64,000 nt of DNA from Pampus argenteus (Eukaryota; Chordata; Actinopteri; Scombriformes; Stromateidae). Made by a program: the position numbers and the translations under genes. The stretch is from assembly GCA_036937835.1 (NCBI GenBank), contig CM072880.1, positions 3,128,501-3,192,500 on the forward strand. The letters are read 5' to 3'. Shown one piece after another: positions 46,780 through 60,943 of this stretch. The notes under the pieces were generated by a model, which searched no databases, had not been told where the DNA came from, and saw only the letters and a list, made by a program, of their open reading frames with translations. Each line of letters begins with the position of its first letter. The stretch's first letter is position 1.

Positions 46780-47170
46780 AGATAAAGATGAAAGTGCTCT
46801 TCCTCTATCCTCCTCACAGCACGCCTGTCCCCGTCCCTTCAGCTGCGGTATCTCCAATCATGGCGTTTTAATGGCTCAGCAGTTCTTATGTATGATATTG
46901 ATGAGAAATCACGTCACGGTGTCATCTGTACTGTAACAGTGATGGATTGGGTGGCTTTCTACTACAAAAAAAAAAAACGAGGGGTTAAATTAAACAGCAT
47001 CGCCAGCAAGATGAATAGCCACCGGCTGCCGCAGAGTGGTTACCACGGTGACCACTTTATTGGCAAATCATAATGATGAAACTGAATATGCATCTCTGTG
47101 CTCAGATGCTAATATGAATACAGTGCAGGAATGAAAGCCCAGGGAAACATTCATAAATAATGTCTCCCTA
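46780..47170. promoter_or_regulatory. Candidate enhancer with octamer-type sites
   Basis: ATGCTAAT at 47106-47113 is a POU-octamer variant, and GAATATGCATCTC lies about 20 bases upstream. GGTTACCACGGTGACCAC near 47038 is an imperfect palindrome. The block is complex and repeat-free except for an A-run at 46965-46976. Motif evidence only. Confidence 0.28.
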
Positions 47171-50100
47171 AACAGACTGGCAGTCAGATAGCATGTAGTG
47201 TCTGTATGATTCTGAAAGGATGTTTTTCACTGAAGAACTACAGTAGATGTCCGTCTGTTTTAATGCAATGAGATACAACTGATTTCAAGTAGAGGAAAAT
47301 GGTTTTTCTCCAGCTGCTGTCTGTCTGTGCAGTGAAGTAAAATTATGCCGAGTGATACCATCAATTCCACAATTTATTCCCTCAGCAGAAACTATCTGAG
47401 CGTGTTGGAAGTTGCTTTATTGCTTTTCCATCCACCCACATTGGAACTTCTCATCATCCACTTGACAATCCATCTCATTTGCGTCTCTGCAACACAATTA
47501 TTCAGTGTAATGATCGGTTTTGCTGTAAAGCATTACTTCAGTCATAGTAATGCAGTAACAAGAAGTCAAAGAAATTCGGGGACAAAAGTGGAGCAACATG
47601 GAGCTTCTGTCTAAGTTTGGTAGTTTTGGTTTTTATTGTTCATCTTGCAATTGAGTCCACATCTGAAAAATCATCCAGATCTGATCAATTATTATGAGTT
47701 ACAGCACAAAAGAAAAGAAAAAGATGTTTCCCTTAGTAAATCATCTGTTAGGCATATCCTTAGGCTAAGTATTAGTGAAGGTTTAATTTCTTTGACATAT
47801 TTCTTTGCTCTCTCTTGATTTAGGGTCAGGGTGAAGAAGACCAGTAGAGTCTGATTTCATATAATTACAACATTTAACATGAAGAATTGATTTGAGAGTT
47901 TCATGGTCACTTGCTTGGACAATTAACTGAAGCATTAATGAGCATGATACACCAGAAATATTAAGCATTTACTTGTTTTAATAGGTGATTTCTTTCATCC
48001 CGACAGAGAGGAGAAAAAGGCGCAATGTCACTTTACGGCCTTTATTTGAATCCAAAATTAAAAATGATTGGTATCGATGTGTATGTTGTGTATGTTGTTC
48101 ACAATAAAACATGGTTACTATGAAAAGACACAGAAATATTTATGTCACCATGTCAACAAGGTAGGGCTACTGCGTGTGTTTTTAGCCTGTTAGCATTTCT
48201 TAGCAGGTATTGTGCTGCTTTCTCTGACAGTTTGCATTACTTTGTGCCAAGCCTCTTTTCTTTTCTTTCTTGTAATCTTGTAGTGAAGAGTTGTATGTAA
48301 GTAGACTTCCTGAAACTTCTTCCTGGTCACCCACCAAGCAACGAAGCTTTATGACCCTTCCCTCCGAGACTACGGCGACAAAGACAAAGACGAAATGACC
48401 AAAGAACAATAAAACCACAGAGTCAAACACAACTGATTCCAAACATATATTACCTGTAACTATGAGTGTTCACAGATGAGAGCTGAGAGGAGACGTGAAT
48501 GTCACAGTAACAACAACAGGCATTTTAATAAGGCTTTACTAGGTTAACGTGTTCACTTGCATTGACACAAAGTAGAGACAACACGTTAAAAACAACATGT
48601 AAAACGTAGACGACACTCCACGCTAAGATAACGAGTCTACGGGGTGATTATCTCATCAACATCTCATTATCACCTGATAAGTTTACATACACACAGAGGA
48701 AAGTTAATCAGATTTCAAGCCGATACTCTTGTGATATGAAAGTATTTTGCAGTCAGGGAGGTAATATTCTGTAATACTGTGATATTTGGTCTGGTGCTCT
48801 AAATGTCAGAAACCTCTAAATATAACACATTAAATTCAATAGCAAAAGCCATAAAGTTGAATCAAGACCTCGCTTGAAACATTTGGATCTTAATGAAAGT
48901 CAAGTTCATTGCAGGGCAGTAGACTTATTCCACTTATTCCAGCCAACTAATAAACTGGCAAATTAAAGTATAACATTATTAACACATTTATATCTCGATT
49001 GATATTTGGTTTACTGGTGTATAATAATAATATCTTTCATTTATTTTGTAAGTGTCATAAATTTGGATTATTAGTAAGAAACCCCCCCAAAAAACATGTT
49101 ATTTAAATATGTCATTTTTGTCAGTGAATTATATACATATATATATTAAATTCTTCTAATGCAACATTGATATTTTGTCCTTTGCCTGATGAATTAAGGC
49201 TCAATACTATGATCCAAATATGTCATTGGTTTCTTACTGTCCCTCTGAGCTGCCGTACTTGGCTGCTTTGTTCATATGGCCTCAATCACTGTGCAAACAT
49301 CCTCTGTCACACTCACTTTGATAGGATTAGCGTACAGCTGTGGGCAGGAATGTGGAAAACTCTATTTTACATATTTTTTATGTGTGTGAGATGTTTCTGA
49401 ATTGACATGTGGGGGCTTAAATGAAAATGTTTACACAAATACCTCATACACCTCCTCGTGGACATGTGATTAGAGACCTTCTTCCTCTGGGAGTTGGCGG
49501 TATACTGACATCGTGCCAGAACGTTATGTACAACATATTTAGTTGCTAGCAGCTTGATAACTGCTGGTAACTATAGTTTCACAGCTGCCAGCTTTGGGAC
49601 AAAATGATAAAACTGTGTCCTACTTTCACTTTTTTTTTTTGTTTTGTCTTTGAAAAACTACTTATGAAAAGTACTGTTTGATAATACCACGGCCTTCCTC
49701 AGCCGCTCTCATCCTCCCCTCCCTCACCATACAGCCGTGTGTGTGTGTGTGTTTTCTTTTTTCCCCCAAAAATAAAATGATTTTCTTTTGTGTCCTTGTA
49801 ATATATTCATAGCACAGGAAAACAGGCACAGGATCAAGATCATGGAGCCTAGAGAATATCAAACAGAATATATTCATGCGGTTATGTGCCGTCTCTCTGT
49901 TGCGGACAGTAAAAAAACAAAAAGAGAAAAGTCAAGCGTATATAGGAAACGCATTAACACTGCTCGGAGGCTATAACTGTTATGTTCTTAAAGCAAACAA
50001 CCACCATACTTAAGTGTGTCATCATCTGCTGTGAGACTGCATGTCCCCCAAGTCTGGTGCACCATGGTCTTATATCTAAGTGGAAAATAAAGGATCTGAA

Positions 50101-50875
50101 ATGAAATGATAAACAAAATCATTTCACGTACATCATTAAACGTGTCAACACAAAGAAAAGTTAGACGACTTTAAGTCTTCATACCGAAATGACAAAATAG
50201 GGAAACTGAAAAATGACGGGATTAGTTAGTTAACATATGTTCATGTTCAGGTGCCAAAACTGTAGGATTTATGACACTTTTCTGTCAGGAGCAAAACCAG
50301 GAAGTAGTGTGACGTTATAGATGCTTCCTGTTTCCTAGCGACAGTCAACATTGGTTTATTTTAACCGTGACCTTAACCGAGTGTTGAGTACTTCAACCAT
50401 GACGACAAAGGTGCCCTAATGGAGCAGCAATTATAATCTTAACCCCAAACCCTTTGGGTTGTCAGCAGTGTGATTTTAAGGGTCAAGCGCCAAAAACGCT
50501 GGATCGTAAACTTTGTTTTTAGCACAATAAACAAAAAAGTGAATTTGTAATGGAAACATGGAAAATTATCTGCATTTTTCTATGACAAAAGGTCATGAAA
50601 AACACTCCATTTATGTCCCATTCTGCCGTGATGCTTCAAGATTAATCTGGTATCTACACAACTATACATATGAATAAGAAGCCGCTCCTAATTAGTCCAT
50701 CTGGGAGCCCATTGATCTGTGCATCAGAGGCGTACGTGAGGTCTTTTATCAATAACATGGATCACAGAGGAAACAATGCCAATACGCATCTGGATGCCAA
50801 TTAATTTTCATCTGCTCACTAGATGCTCTGCTGGTCTTGAATATAAAACGAAAAGGGAAAGCTGTCATCAGCGCC
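47171..50875. other. Non-coding stretch
   Basis: No gene is supported. Overlapping frames around 47345-47968 and 49167-49400 have no domain. A (GT)n of about 14 bases lies at 49738. TTATTTTAACCGTGACCTTA near 50356 recalls the 'CTAACC' text of an old fish repeat but is too short to call. Confidence 0.45.
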
Positions 50876-50920
50876 TTTATTTATTTATTTACTTATTTAT
50901 TTATTATCATTTATTTATAA
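50876..50920. repeat. (TTTA)n microsatellite, imperfect
   Basis: TTTA units with CTTA and TCAT interruptions over 45 bases. Confidence 0.88.
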
Positions 50921-51033
50921 ACGGACCTGTTTATCTGTCATTAGTGATTCTATTTGTGGAGGGATGAAGCTGTCCCGGTTTGTCTGCTTATTGGACAACT
51001 TGCTCGTCTGTTTTCTTTTGATTTGGTTTAAAG

Positions 51034-51098
51034 GAAAGAAAAGAAAAGAAAAGAAAAGAAAAGAAAAGAAAAGAAAAGAAAAGAAAAGAAAAGAAAAG
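51034..51098. repeat. (AAAAG)13 pentanucleotide repeat
   Basis: Uninterrupted AAAAG after one variant unit (GGAAA), 65 bases. It would read as Lys/Glu/Arg-rich on the plus strand but has no gene context. Confidence 0.96.
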
Positions 51099-51559
51099 CT
51101 GAGCTCTCCACATCCCTTGATTAGTAATGGCAGGATCAGTCTAAATTTAGAAATCCCAACTATGGCAGGGTAAAGTTGGGTTCCCACAGACGAGCAGTTT
51201 TCAGAAAATAAGAGCGGGAACATTTACAACATCGGCTTTGAACTTTATGCCTATGAATTCTTTTCAAGTCTGTTTTTTAAAGCTGTGGTTCACCCCAGTT
51301 CTTGTGGCCCCTTTGATATTGTGTCTCTTTGACTCTCAGATCAGCAGAAGAGTGAGGTGTGAACTTCAGATTCAGATTTGTTTACCATACGCCATCGTAG
51401 TATCAGAAACAGAGACTCATCACTAAAATCTCCTTTATCCTCACTGCACCTGCAAAAAAAAACAAAAAAAAAAAGAAAACAGGCAAGATGTGGACATCAA
51501 AATGCATCGGTGTTGTTTTCCGCTACAGGTTTAACATGGAGACTTGTTTACTGTGTCAT

Positions 51560-51930
51560 ACATAATGTGATTTAGAGGTATGTTCGGCATGGATGGCAAA
51601 AATCCTACCTAATCGCATTCCATAAATGTCAGGAAAATTTGCAGGAGAGGGCCTAAGTGACCGAACAACGGCTGAGAAAAGGCTCACCTGGGACGGCAGA
51701 AAGGTTACACGTTTTATAGAGATTGTTGCTCTCCCCAGTTTGACATTTCGTTCTGATGATGATGACTTTAACGTGAATGATGCGGTAATGTCAAGGATCT
51801 TTGGCTCCGCGGATGACGCGGAGAGTGGCATTCAAGGTGCTCGCATTCAGATCCATTCAGCATCAAAAGGAGGATTCACCTCCTACACGTATACATTTAA
51901 AAACAGAGACCGTGAATACACATAAAGACA
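51560..51930. other. Complex block open on both strands, function unknown
   Basis: The plus strand is open for 99 codons (51626-51925) and the minus strand for 91 codons (51831-51556). Both frames look protein-like but are unrecognised, start at no convincing exon boundary and overlap. A CpG-rich hairpin (CTCCGCG, 5-base loop, CGCGGAG) sits at 51805-51823. It could be a conserved element, a relic of an old element or a real exon. Confidence 0.3.
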
Positions 51931-54900
51931 TACAGCTGGCAAAGGTATATATATATATTGTTCTTTGATTTTAAAACCTCGGGAGGCGCTAGCTCATTCT
52001 CTATAACCTCTTGAATTTTTATTTCTTATTTTCATACTCTTAAGGTTGCTCCCTGGTGTACGGATGAAAGCTTTCGCTGTCACTACCCAAAGCCAACCTT
52101 TTGTACTTACCACCAGTGCACTGGGAGAGGGCAGCTTTTAAAAAACAAAAACATGGCTCCTCCATGCCAAATTTATCTTGGACTGTATTATTGATGAGGG
52201 AATTCTGCACTGTACCTGCTGCAGACCAGACTCCAGGTCTAAACAATGCCTGCAACCGCAGTGGATCTGCTGCAGTCTGTTTTTGCAGCTACTTCCTGTT
52301 AAAAGTAGCCTCCAGAGTGTTATGCAGAGAAAGAACCTAAAACTAATCACCGTGAAGCCACCATCAGACTAAAAGCTGTTTAACATAGGACGTAAATCAC
52401 TGTGTGTTTCAACTACCCACAGTACAACTTTAACATCACAGCCAACATCTGGTAAAATAACAAAAATCTACCAAATTCACTATATAATTGTTCTATATAT
52501 AGATTATCTTAATTTACACACGTTTTAAATATTACACACTTAGACCAGTTTAATATGGCTGTAGGTTTTTTTGTAACATGCATTTACTGAATTAATGAAA
52601 TGATTTTTTTTTTTTAAATGAGTTTTAAAGTGCATTTTAAGGGGAGTCAAAGTGCTTCTTATTCAAATTAAACAGGTGGTTAATGTTTCAAACTTTCCAT
52701 CACAAGCACTCTAATACTTCATATTTTAACCTACTGGCCCCGATGAAACTGAGAACAGCTTTATGAATGAATAATGCAAAAAAAAAAAAAAGACTTTCCA
52801 CAAAACAAGCGGCTCCAGTGAACAGATTAAAATGTGCTTTTTTTATATTTAGCCACTATAAAGGTGAAGCTCATTATCATATTTTTAAATAGGCTAACAA
52901 TGTGCCCCCGTTAGCCACCTATTTGAATTACACTGAGGCGTCTGAACCTCTGTCAGATCAGTGTAATCGATGTTCCTCACTTACTGCCGTTCCAGGTGAG
53001 TAATGGCAATCTTCCCCTCCGTTGCTGTTTCTCTCTCCATCCTGTAATGGCTCCTCCGAGAGCCATAATGGCATGTGAGAAGGGCAGTCGACTGCTAATA
53101 TGCTCATCTTTTTGTTACTTATGGAAACTGGAGTGACGTTTTAGGCCCTTTTAGATCTGCTATATGAGCAGAACCTTTGCAGAAGAAATACTAATGACGA
53201 GGGTTAGAAAATTGAAGCAGTAGAAGGTGTTTTCCATGATTATCCTCCGTGTACCTGTGTGCTCTGTATCCCACCAGTCATCTATTCCTCCAAGAGGGAG
53301 AACGGATGATCCAAGCAGTTCGTATTTTCTTCAAGGGTCTAACCTGTACTCACAGGACCACCCCCACCTGGAATAAAGGCTGTTGGAAGGTAGATATGTT
53401 TGAAGTGTAAATATCCCACAGGTTAAAGAGTGCAACTGAGCAGTCAGATAACAGCATATTTTTATCCATGCAGACAATGTTCGGGATTTGCCAGCGGTGG
53501 ATACGAATAATTTTTCTTATTTTTATGGTGTCAGTTTGAAGCTGGGTTGGTAAATATAAGTCTTAAAGAAGGAAGATACAGAAGAAAGTGTGTAACTAAA
53601 ACATCACAGCCTGGGTTTGTATCGTTATCATCTAATTTAAGCGTTTTATCAGGGTTTTGGAAAGAAGCTGAATTAGCCAAATTGGCAAACTAAATGGTCA
53701 AAGGCTTAATAGTTTCAGTGCATGGTGTTTCTTCTGAAGAGACCCACCAACACTCATCTCCTATGATCCTTTTCAAACGCTCAAGTAAGCCAGTTAAGCC
53801 AAATATCCCTTTATTCCGGGAAAGTTGTTGTGAAGCCAGTCGGTGGAGACATGGCTCATTTAGTATTCATTATAAGGGCTCCTATTGAGCCTAAACCACA
53901 CTCATTATGCAGAGACTCGCCCAAAGTAAATGTTTGAGGCTAAATATTTAAAGGACGGATTTGACCACCTCGTGCGTTATCTTGGATGCATATAAACATT
54001 TCATGTAGAGACAAAAGTGTTGTAACTGGACGTTGGGTGTATGATGACGATGATGTTGCCAGCAGGTGCTTAAAGCTCTACAATGAAGCAAGTTTTAAAA
54101 GTGTACAGGTTGCACCAAATCATAAAGTGCAATTTAAGCCTGTTTACAGGACGAAGCAATAGTTACATTTAAGAGAGCTCAGAGTAAGAAACACACAGGA
54201 TGCCCTGGTTTATATTTTCTGCCCTCATATAACAGTAGCTGTAGTGTTTTAAGTGTGCAGCATTTTCTTTGGGGCTTTTGTGGCTGTGCTCTTGTTTCTA
54301 ACCCCTTTAGCCAAAGACCATAATGGAGCCTACATCCCACAGAAAATAAAAGTGTGACCTACATTGAGAAGAGTTGGAGTGGGTCGGGCTTTTCCCTGGA
54401 GGTGTATGCGCTGGTCATGTGTTGCCTTTCCTCCTCGCCGACATACATTACGTATCTAACCACCTCTTTCCTAAATTACCAGTGAAGAGCACTCAAGAAG
54501 TGAGACCTCAGACCTCTAAGGAGCATCGTTTATCAAATAATCATGGATCTAGTCTATACTCGTGTTTCAGTGTGCACAAACGCTGGGAAATACTGGCTTC
54601 CTTTGCATCTGTGTGGGTGTATGAACTCTCCTTTACCTTTCAAACTTTTTAAGTATCCCAATTACAACAATGTGCTGGGGAGTGAAGGGAGCTGATAGCA
54701 TTGAAGAAACAAAATAATACACTAAATGACAAAATTAAACCAAATTTAGTAAAAAAAAATGAAATCACAATAACAATAATCGTTGACCAGTTTTACATTG
54801 TCAATTGCCAGAAACGCTGCATGAAAAGAATCATACTTCAGTATCAGTGTATTGCCTCAGGTTGACAGTTTTTAGAAATAGAAATAATAGTCAAAATTGC

Positions 54901-56005
54901 ATTTAACAGAGGCTCTACGTTGCAGATCCAATTAGTCAGATCCTCTCAGGTCGAGAGACATCTGCTGTCTCTATATAGAAAATCAAGGATGCTTTGGAGG
55001 AATTATCACAGAGCAGTAATCGTATGTTAAAAACATTCACAGCATGACGTGTGGTGAGATAGCAGACGCTGAGCTCATACTTCATAGGACAGCAGTTTGT
55101 GATATCTTCAGCACAGCTTGACGTAAGCTGAATTTACATTTAAGAGAAAATGTTTGAAACTGCATCTCGTGCCAGTTTATATTTATCTAAACACATGTGA
55201 CAGGCTTCTCAAAATCTCAAATAATAATCAGTCTAAAAAGCTTTCACAGCTTTCTGTTGAAATTCAGTTTATGATGTGAACATATCTTAATCTGCTGTTA
55301 ATAAACAGCGTCTTCCCACCGAGGTTTATATCGCTGTATAAAAGCATCACAGTCGTAGTCACTGAAGGCTGGATTTGTTTAATGAAATGCAGTTTGTTGT
55401 TGCAGCCTGTTTTTTTTAGGTTTTGGACAGACTTTTTGTTGCACTTCACATTCCTCAGATTAATATTTCATTCATTGCTTAGGGCTGTGTTGAAACTTTC
55501 TCCACATAATATTGCACTTACACACGGACGACGTGTGACAGCCGGTGGCGTCATCCTGTTTAGTGATTCCAGTCAAGCAGATGCATTTTTCAATCTAATT
55601 TAAGAGAGTTTACAGCTCTATACTGAGGTTTATTTTACAAATTGAATGTTTCCTCACCGCCATGAAATCTCCTGGGTTAGTGATGGTAAAGGATGTATAC
55701 ATGTATATATCAGTGTAGCATCTGGTACCCATAAAGAGGAAGTTATTTACTGAATAAACGGCAAGTTAACAAAGTGACTATATTGCCTTTCTGTGTGGAC
55801 GCCTGGGAATCTCAATCAATGTGATCTATTCATCATATAGAAGGATCTTGTTGTTGTTTCCAGCCATCGTAGCAGCGTTGGCTCCGAAATTACACAAGTA
55901 AATATTAATAATACAGCTTTAGCAGCTTTAGCACTGTGCTGCAATGGGGGACAAAAGTAACTGAACATTTAGAAGTTATTTTACCTGTTATATTGTTGTT
56001 AAAAT
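51931..56005. other. Non-coding stretch
   Basis: No gene is supported. A (TA)n of 14 bases is near 51946, and A- and T-runs occur near 52601 and 52777. Overlapping frames at 52040-52372 on both strands have no domain. The 52900-53350 segment is complex and might be regulatory. Confidence 0.45.
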
Positions 56006-56375
56006 AGGGGGCGGCAGTAGCTCAGTCCATAGGGACTTGGCTTGAGAAACTGAAGGGTGGCGGTTCAAGTCCCACATGGACCAAAAATATGCAAGGTGGG
56101 CTGGTAGCTGGAGAGGTGCCAGTTCACCTCCTGGGCACTGCCGAGGGGCCCTTGAGCAAGGCACCGACCCCCCCCAACTGCTCACGGGGCGCCGGTTAGG
56201 CGGGCTGCCCATCACTCCACCATCTCTCTCTCCACTTTGCATGTATATGCCGTCTATGCCTGTACTGCATGTCTGTGCCATTGCATGTGTGTGTGTAGAT
56301 GCATGTAAAAAATGAAAAAATAGAGTTATAAGTGAATTTCCCCAATGAGGGATAAATAAAGTATATCTTCTTCTT
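56006..56375 (+). mobile_element. Complete tRNA-derived SINE
   Basis: The 5' end, GGCAGTAGCTCAGTCC, contains an A-box (TAGCTCAGTCC at 56018-56028) and a B-box (GGTTCAAGTCC at 56062-56072), in the spacing of a tRNA-like pol III promoter. A central body (GAGAGGTGCCAGTTCACCTC, CCTTGAGCAAGGCACCGACC) follows, typical of a percomorph SINE. The 3' tail GAATTTCCCCAATGAGGGAT is followed by AAATAAAGTATATCTTCTTC. TTAAAA appears on both sides (55999 and 56375), a possible target-site duplication. Length about 370 bases; the frames inside it are not genes. Confidence 0.93.
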
Positions 56376-58357
56376 AAAACCCGGGTGCAACATATAAATG
56401 GGACCCCCTCGCTTCACAGATTACAGCCCTTAATACACACCTGCAGCACATAATACACACAGGGCCACCACAAAACTACTGCAATCTGTGCTTTTCATTG
56501 TACAAGAATACTGTGTTCATTACACAGAATATGTACAGAAAGGTTAGCATGCAATACATGTTCTCACTGTAAATACATGTGTTGAATGAAATGCATTAGA
56601 TTCTCATCAGGATGAGTTTTTAGTGTATTACTCCAACACCACATAAATCTCCTGATGAGCTGCATCTGTAATTAACCTGCTGTTAACGCCACAGCTCTGA
56701 GCCTGAGGCAGCATACTTTATTTAAAAACAAAAGAGGAAACCCATAGATGCCAAAGATAATTGTGGTGTGAGTAATTAAATGATTTAGCCCGACGTATTG
56801 GAAAATGCTCAGCTTTTATACACACCGGGCCCTACTTCGTTTACTAATCCATAACACAGGAAATGCAAATGTCTGTTTCCTGTCTCACTGCTGTCTGCTG
56901 CAGTGAGTGCAGAATTGAACGATGCGGTGGAAACCTTAGCCTCAAAAAAAGCAGCAGCAATTACATTATTCACATTATTGTAAACTGATCCTGTGTGGGG
57001 AGAAATAAAATGTAGGAAGGGAGTACAGCATGGAGGAGGCCAGGCCGACGTGTCAGAGTTCAAGTCAATGTGTTTCATTTCATCTGGCTGCTGGATCTAT
57101 TTCAGCTTCTCTTCTGCAGGCAGACTTCTTTATGATACGAGACACGGCTTCATTGGCACATCCTTATTTATAAAGACATTAAAAGACTCTCCCAGGCTAT
57201 TTATAATGATGCCTTTTCAGTCTGAACACTTACAACATCGAGCTTTGTGCTTTCCTTCACTGTCTCGGCCTTCAATAGAGGCTATAGAAATGTGGCTGAA
57301 GGACTGAAGGACTTTGTAAACCCATGACGACCGATGCTTTCCTCAACAGTTTACTGCAATGGTCTTTTTCCCTTTGAATTATATGTATTGTTGTAATATT
57401 CCAGGAAAACACCAGGATTTGTTAAATTTTCCATATTGGAATTGCAGGATATTTAATCTCATTCGTCACACATACTTCTGTCTGTTTTTTGTGTGTACAA
57501 ACAAATGCAACATGATGAATGTCTTCAATAGAGATGCTGTCCACAAGTGTGCGCTGTTATCTAGCAGTTACGGCTGTATTGTTGTTCTCGGGTGATTTTT
57601 AGTTGCTGGGTTCACAGTTATATCTCGAACCAAAAACGTCTCGTCATGAATTACACATTAAAACTGAAACTGACATTCAGATCACTTTTTTTTTTTTTTT
57701 TTCCAGAAGCTATTATGTAAATTTATATCTAACACGTTTGACCCCTTTATCCTTCAGTGTAAGTGAAACTGCCCGTATGGGTCGAATATTAATTCAAACT
57801 GCAATATTTTGTTTTGTTTTTTTTTTGTTTTTTTACACAGATAATGAGGTTTTGAGATTACCATCTTAATAGGCATTAATACTAAATGAGTGATGGCACA
57901 AGGCACATTTTCAAACAGTACGTAGATAATGGAGATTCATGGAATTAAGCATACTTGGGAAGGGATCTATAATCTCATGAAAATTCAATTAGCCCACTTT
58001 AGAGATGGATTATGCACAAGAAATAAAATTAGTAAGATTATGGTGGAAAACAAAAGCAGATACAGCAGCAGCTGTGTTGTATTTTCCTTCATGTCATCTT
58101 GTGAAACTTAACATAAAATCCTCTCGCAAGTACAAAGATGTGACTCCCTCACATGCATATAAACTATTAATTTTAGGGTTTTAGGTATGCTTTTCACTAT
58201 ATTCAATTTTTGTATAGTGATAATGGTTTTAAGTGAATTCATTTTTTAAAACACGATTAGAAGCTGGATGAAGGTTCAGATTTACAGTAAATGTAAAGCT
58301 GTAAAAATGAGCCATAGTCTTTGGTTTTTATTTTTACATGATATCATAACCAAAATG
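56376..58357. other. Non-coding stretch
   Basis: No gene is supported. A T17 tract (57686-57702) ends in CCAG, acceptor-like, but no open exon follows. Overlapping frames around 56809-57307 are unrecognised. Confidence 0.45.
57686..57702. repeat. Poly-T tract (T17)
   Basis: Uninterrupted T run. Confidence 0.9.
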
Positions 58358-58605
58358 ATCACAGTTCATCCTGTAGGGAACATGAACGCCTGTAACATGT
58401 TGTAGATATTTCACTCTGAATCAAACACACCAATCTGCTGGTGGCGCTAGATGACGATTCAGGATACCCACTGTCATAATGTAAAATATGTCCTCTGGGG
58501 ACCATGAATGTCTGTCAATCCGTCTTAAATGTAAATGTTGAGATAATTGACTGGATGTGTGAAAAGCTTGACATGCTGGTGGAGCTCGAGAAAAAAGTCT
58601 GGGGA
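58358..58605 (-). mobile_element. Degenerate interspersed repeat, percomorph family, copy C
   Basis: TTCATCCTGTAGGGAACATG, GTAGATATTTCACTCTGA, CTGCTGGTGGCGCTAGATG and CCTCTGGGGACCATGAATG lie in the order I recall for this family. A second diverged CTGGTGGAGCTCGAG unit near 58575 reflects its internal repetition. Orientation is opposite to the copies at 2520 and 9765. A TA palindrome begins directly after it. Confidence 0.68.
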
Positions 58606-58606
58606 C

Positions 58607-58638
58607 ATTGAATATATATATATATATATATATTCAAT
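58607..58638. repeat. 32-bp perfect (TA)n palindrome
   Basis: ATTGAATATATA is mirrored by TATATATTCAAT around a (TA)n centre, giving a perfect 32-base palindrome at the edge of the repeat relic. Confidence 0.95.
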
Positions 58639-60646
<2,008 letters not shown>

Positions 60647-60788
60647 CGCTGCTTGGAGAGGTTAAAATGTCGGTCAAAGGAGAAGCTTTCCCCTACAGGA
60701 GGTTCAGACTCAGTTTCACGTGATTCTACGGAGGAACCACACCTTTCTTTGTTCATGAACAACATACGTGTGATCAACGGAGCCAGTG
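60647..60788 (+). CDS. Candidate internal exon, product unknown
   Basis: A T-rich tract and CATTACGCAG form an acceptor-like site just upstream. AGTG|GTGAGA, an excellent donor, follows 60788. The phase-0 frame (R-C-L-E-R-L-K-C-R-S-K-E-K-L-S-P at its start, ending S-L-F-M-N-N-I-R-V-I-N-G-A-S) is hydrophilic and not low complexity, about 47 residues. If the donor is ignored, the frame stays open to a TGA at 60851-60853. I do not recognise it and no partner exon is evident. Alternatives are a chance frame or a conserved non-coding element. Confidence 0.2.
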
Positions 60789-60921
60789 GTGAGACGTCTC
60801 AGGAATCTCGTTGTCAGTCATTGGATTTCAGGCTTGCTGAGTCGGCAAAATGAGGCAAGTCAACCGTGATGGTGGGTTCATGAGGAAAACATGAATCAGG
60901 AAAATTTTTGTGTATGTGTGT

Positions 60922-60943
60922 GTATATATATATATATATATAT
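60922..60943. repeat. (TA)n microsatellite
   Basis: GTGTGTA followed by about ten TA units. Confidence 0.92.

Noticed and set aside
56006..56080. Functional tRNA gene
   Set aside because: A and B boxes are present, but the sequence continues into a SINE body and tail and does not fold as a mature tRNA.
55988..56315. Open frames on both strands near 56.1 kb
   Set aside because: They lie inside the SINE and are not genes.
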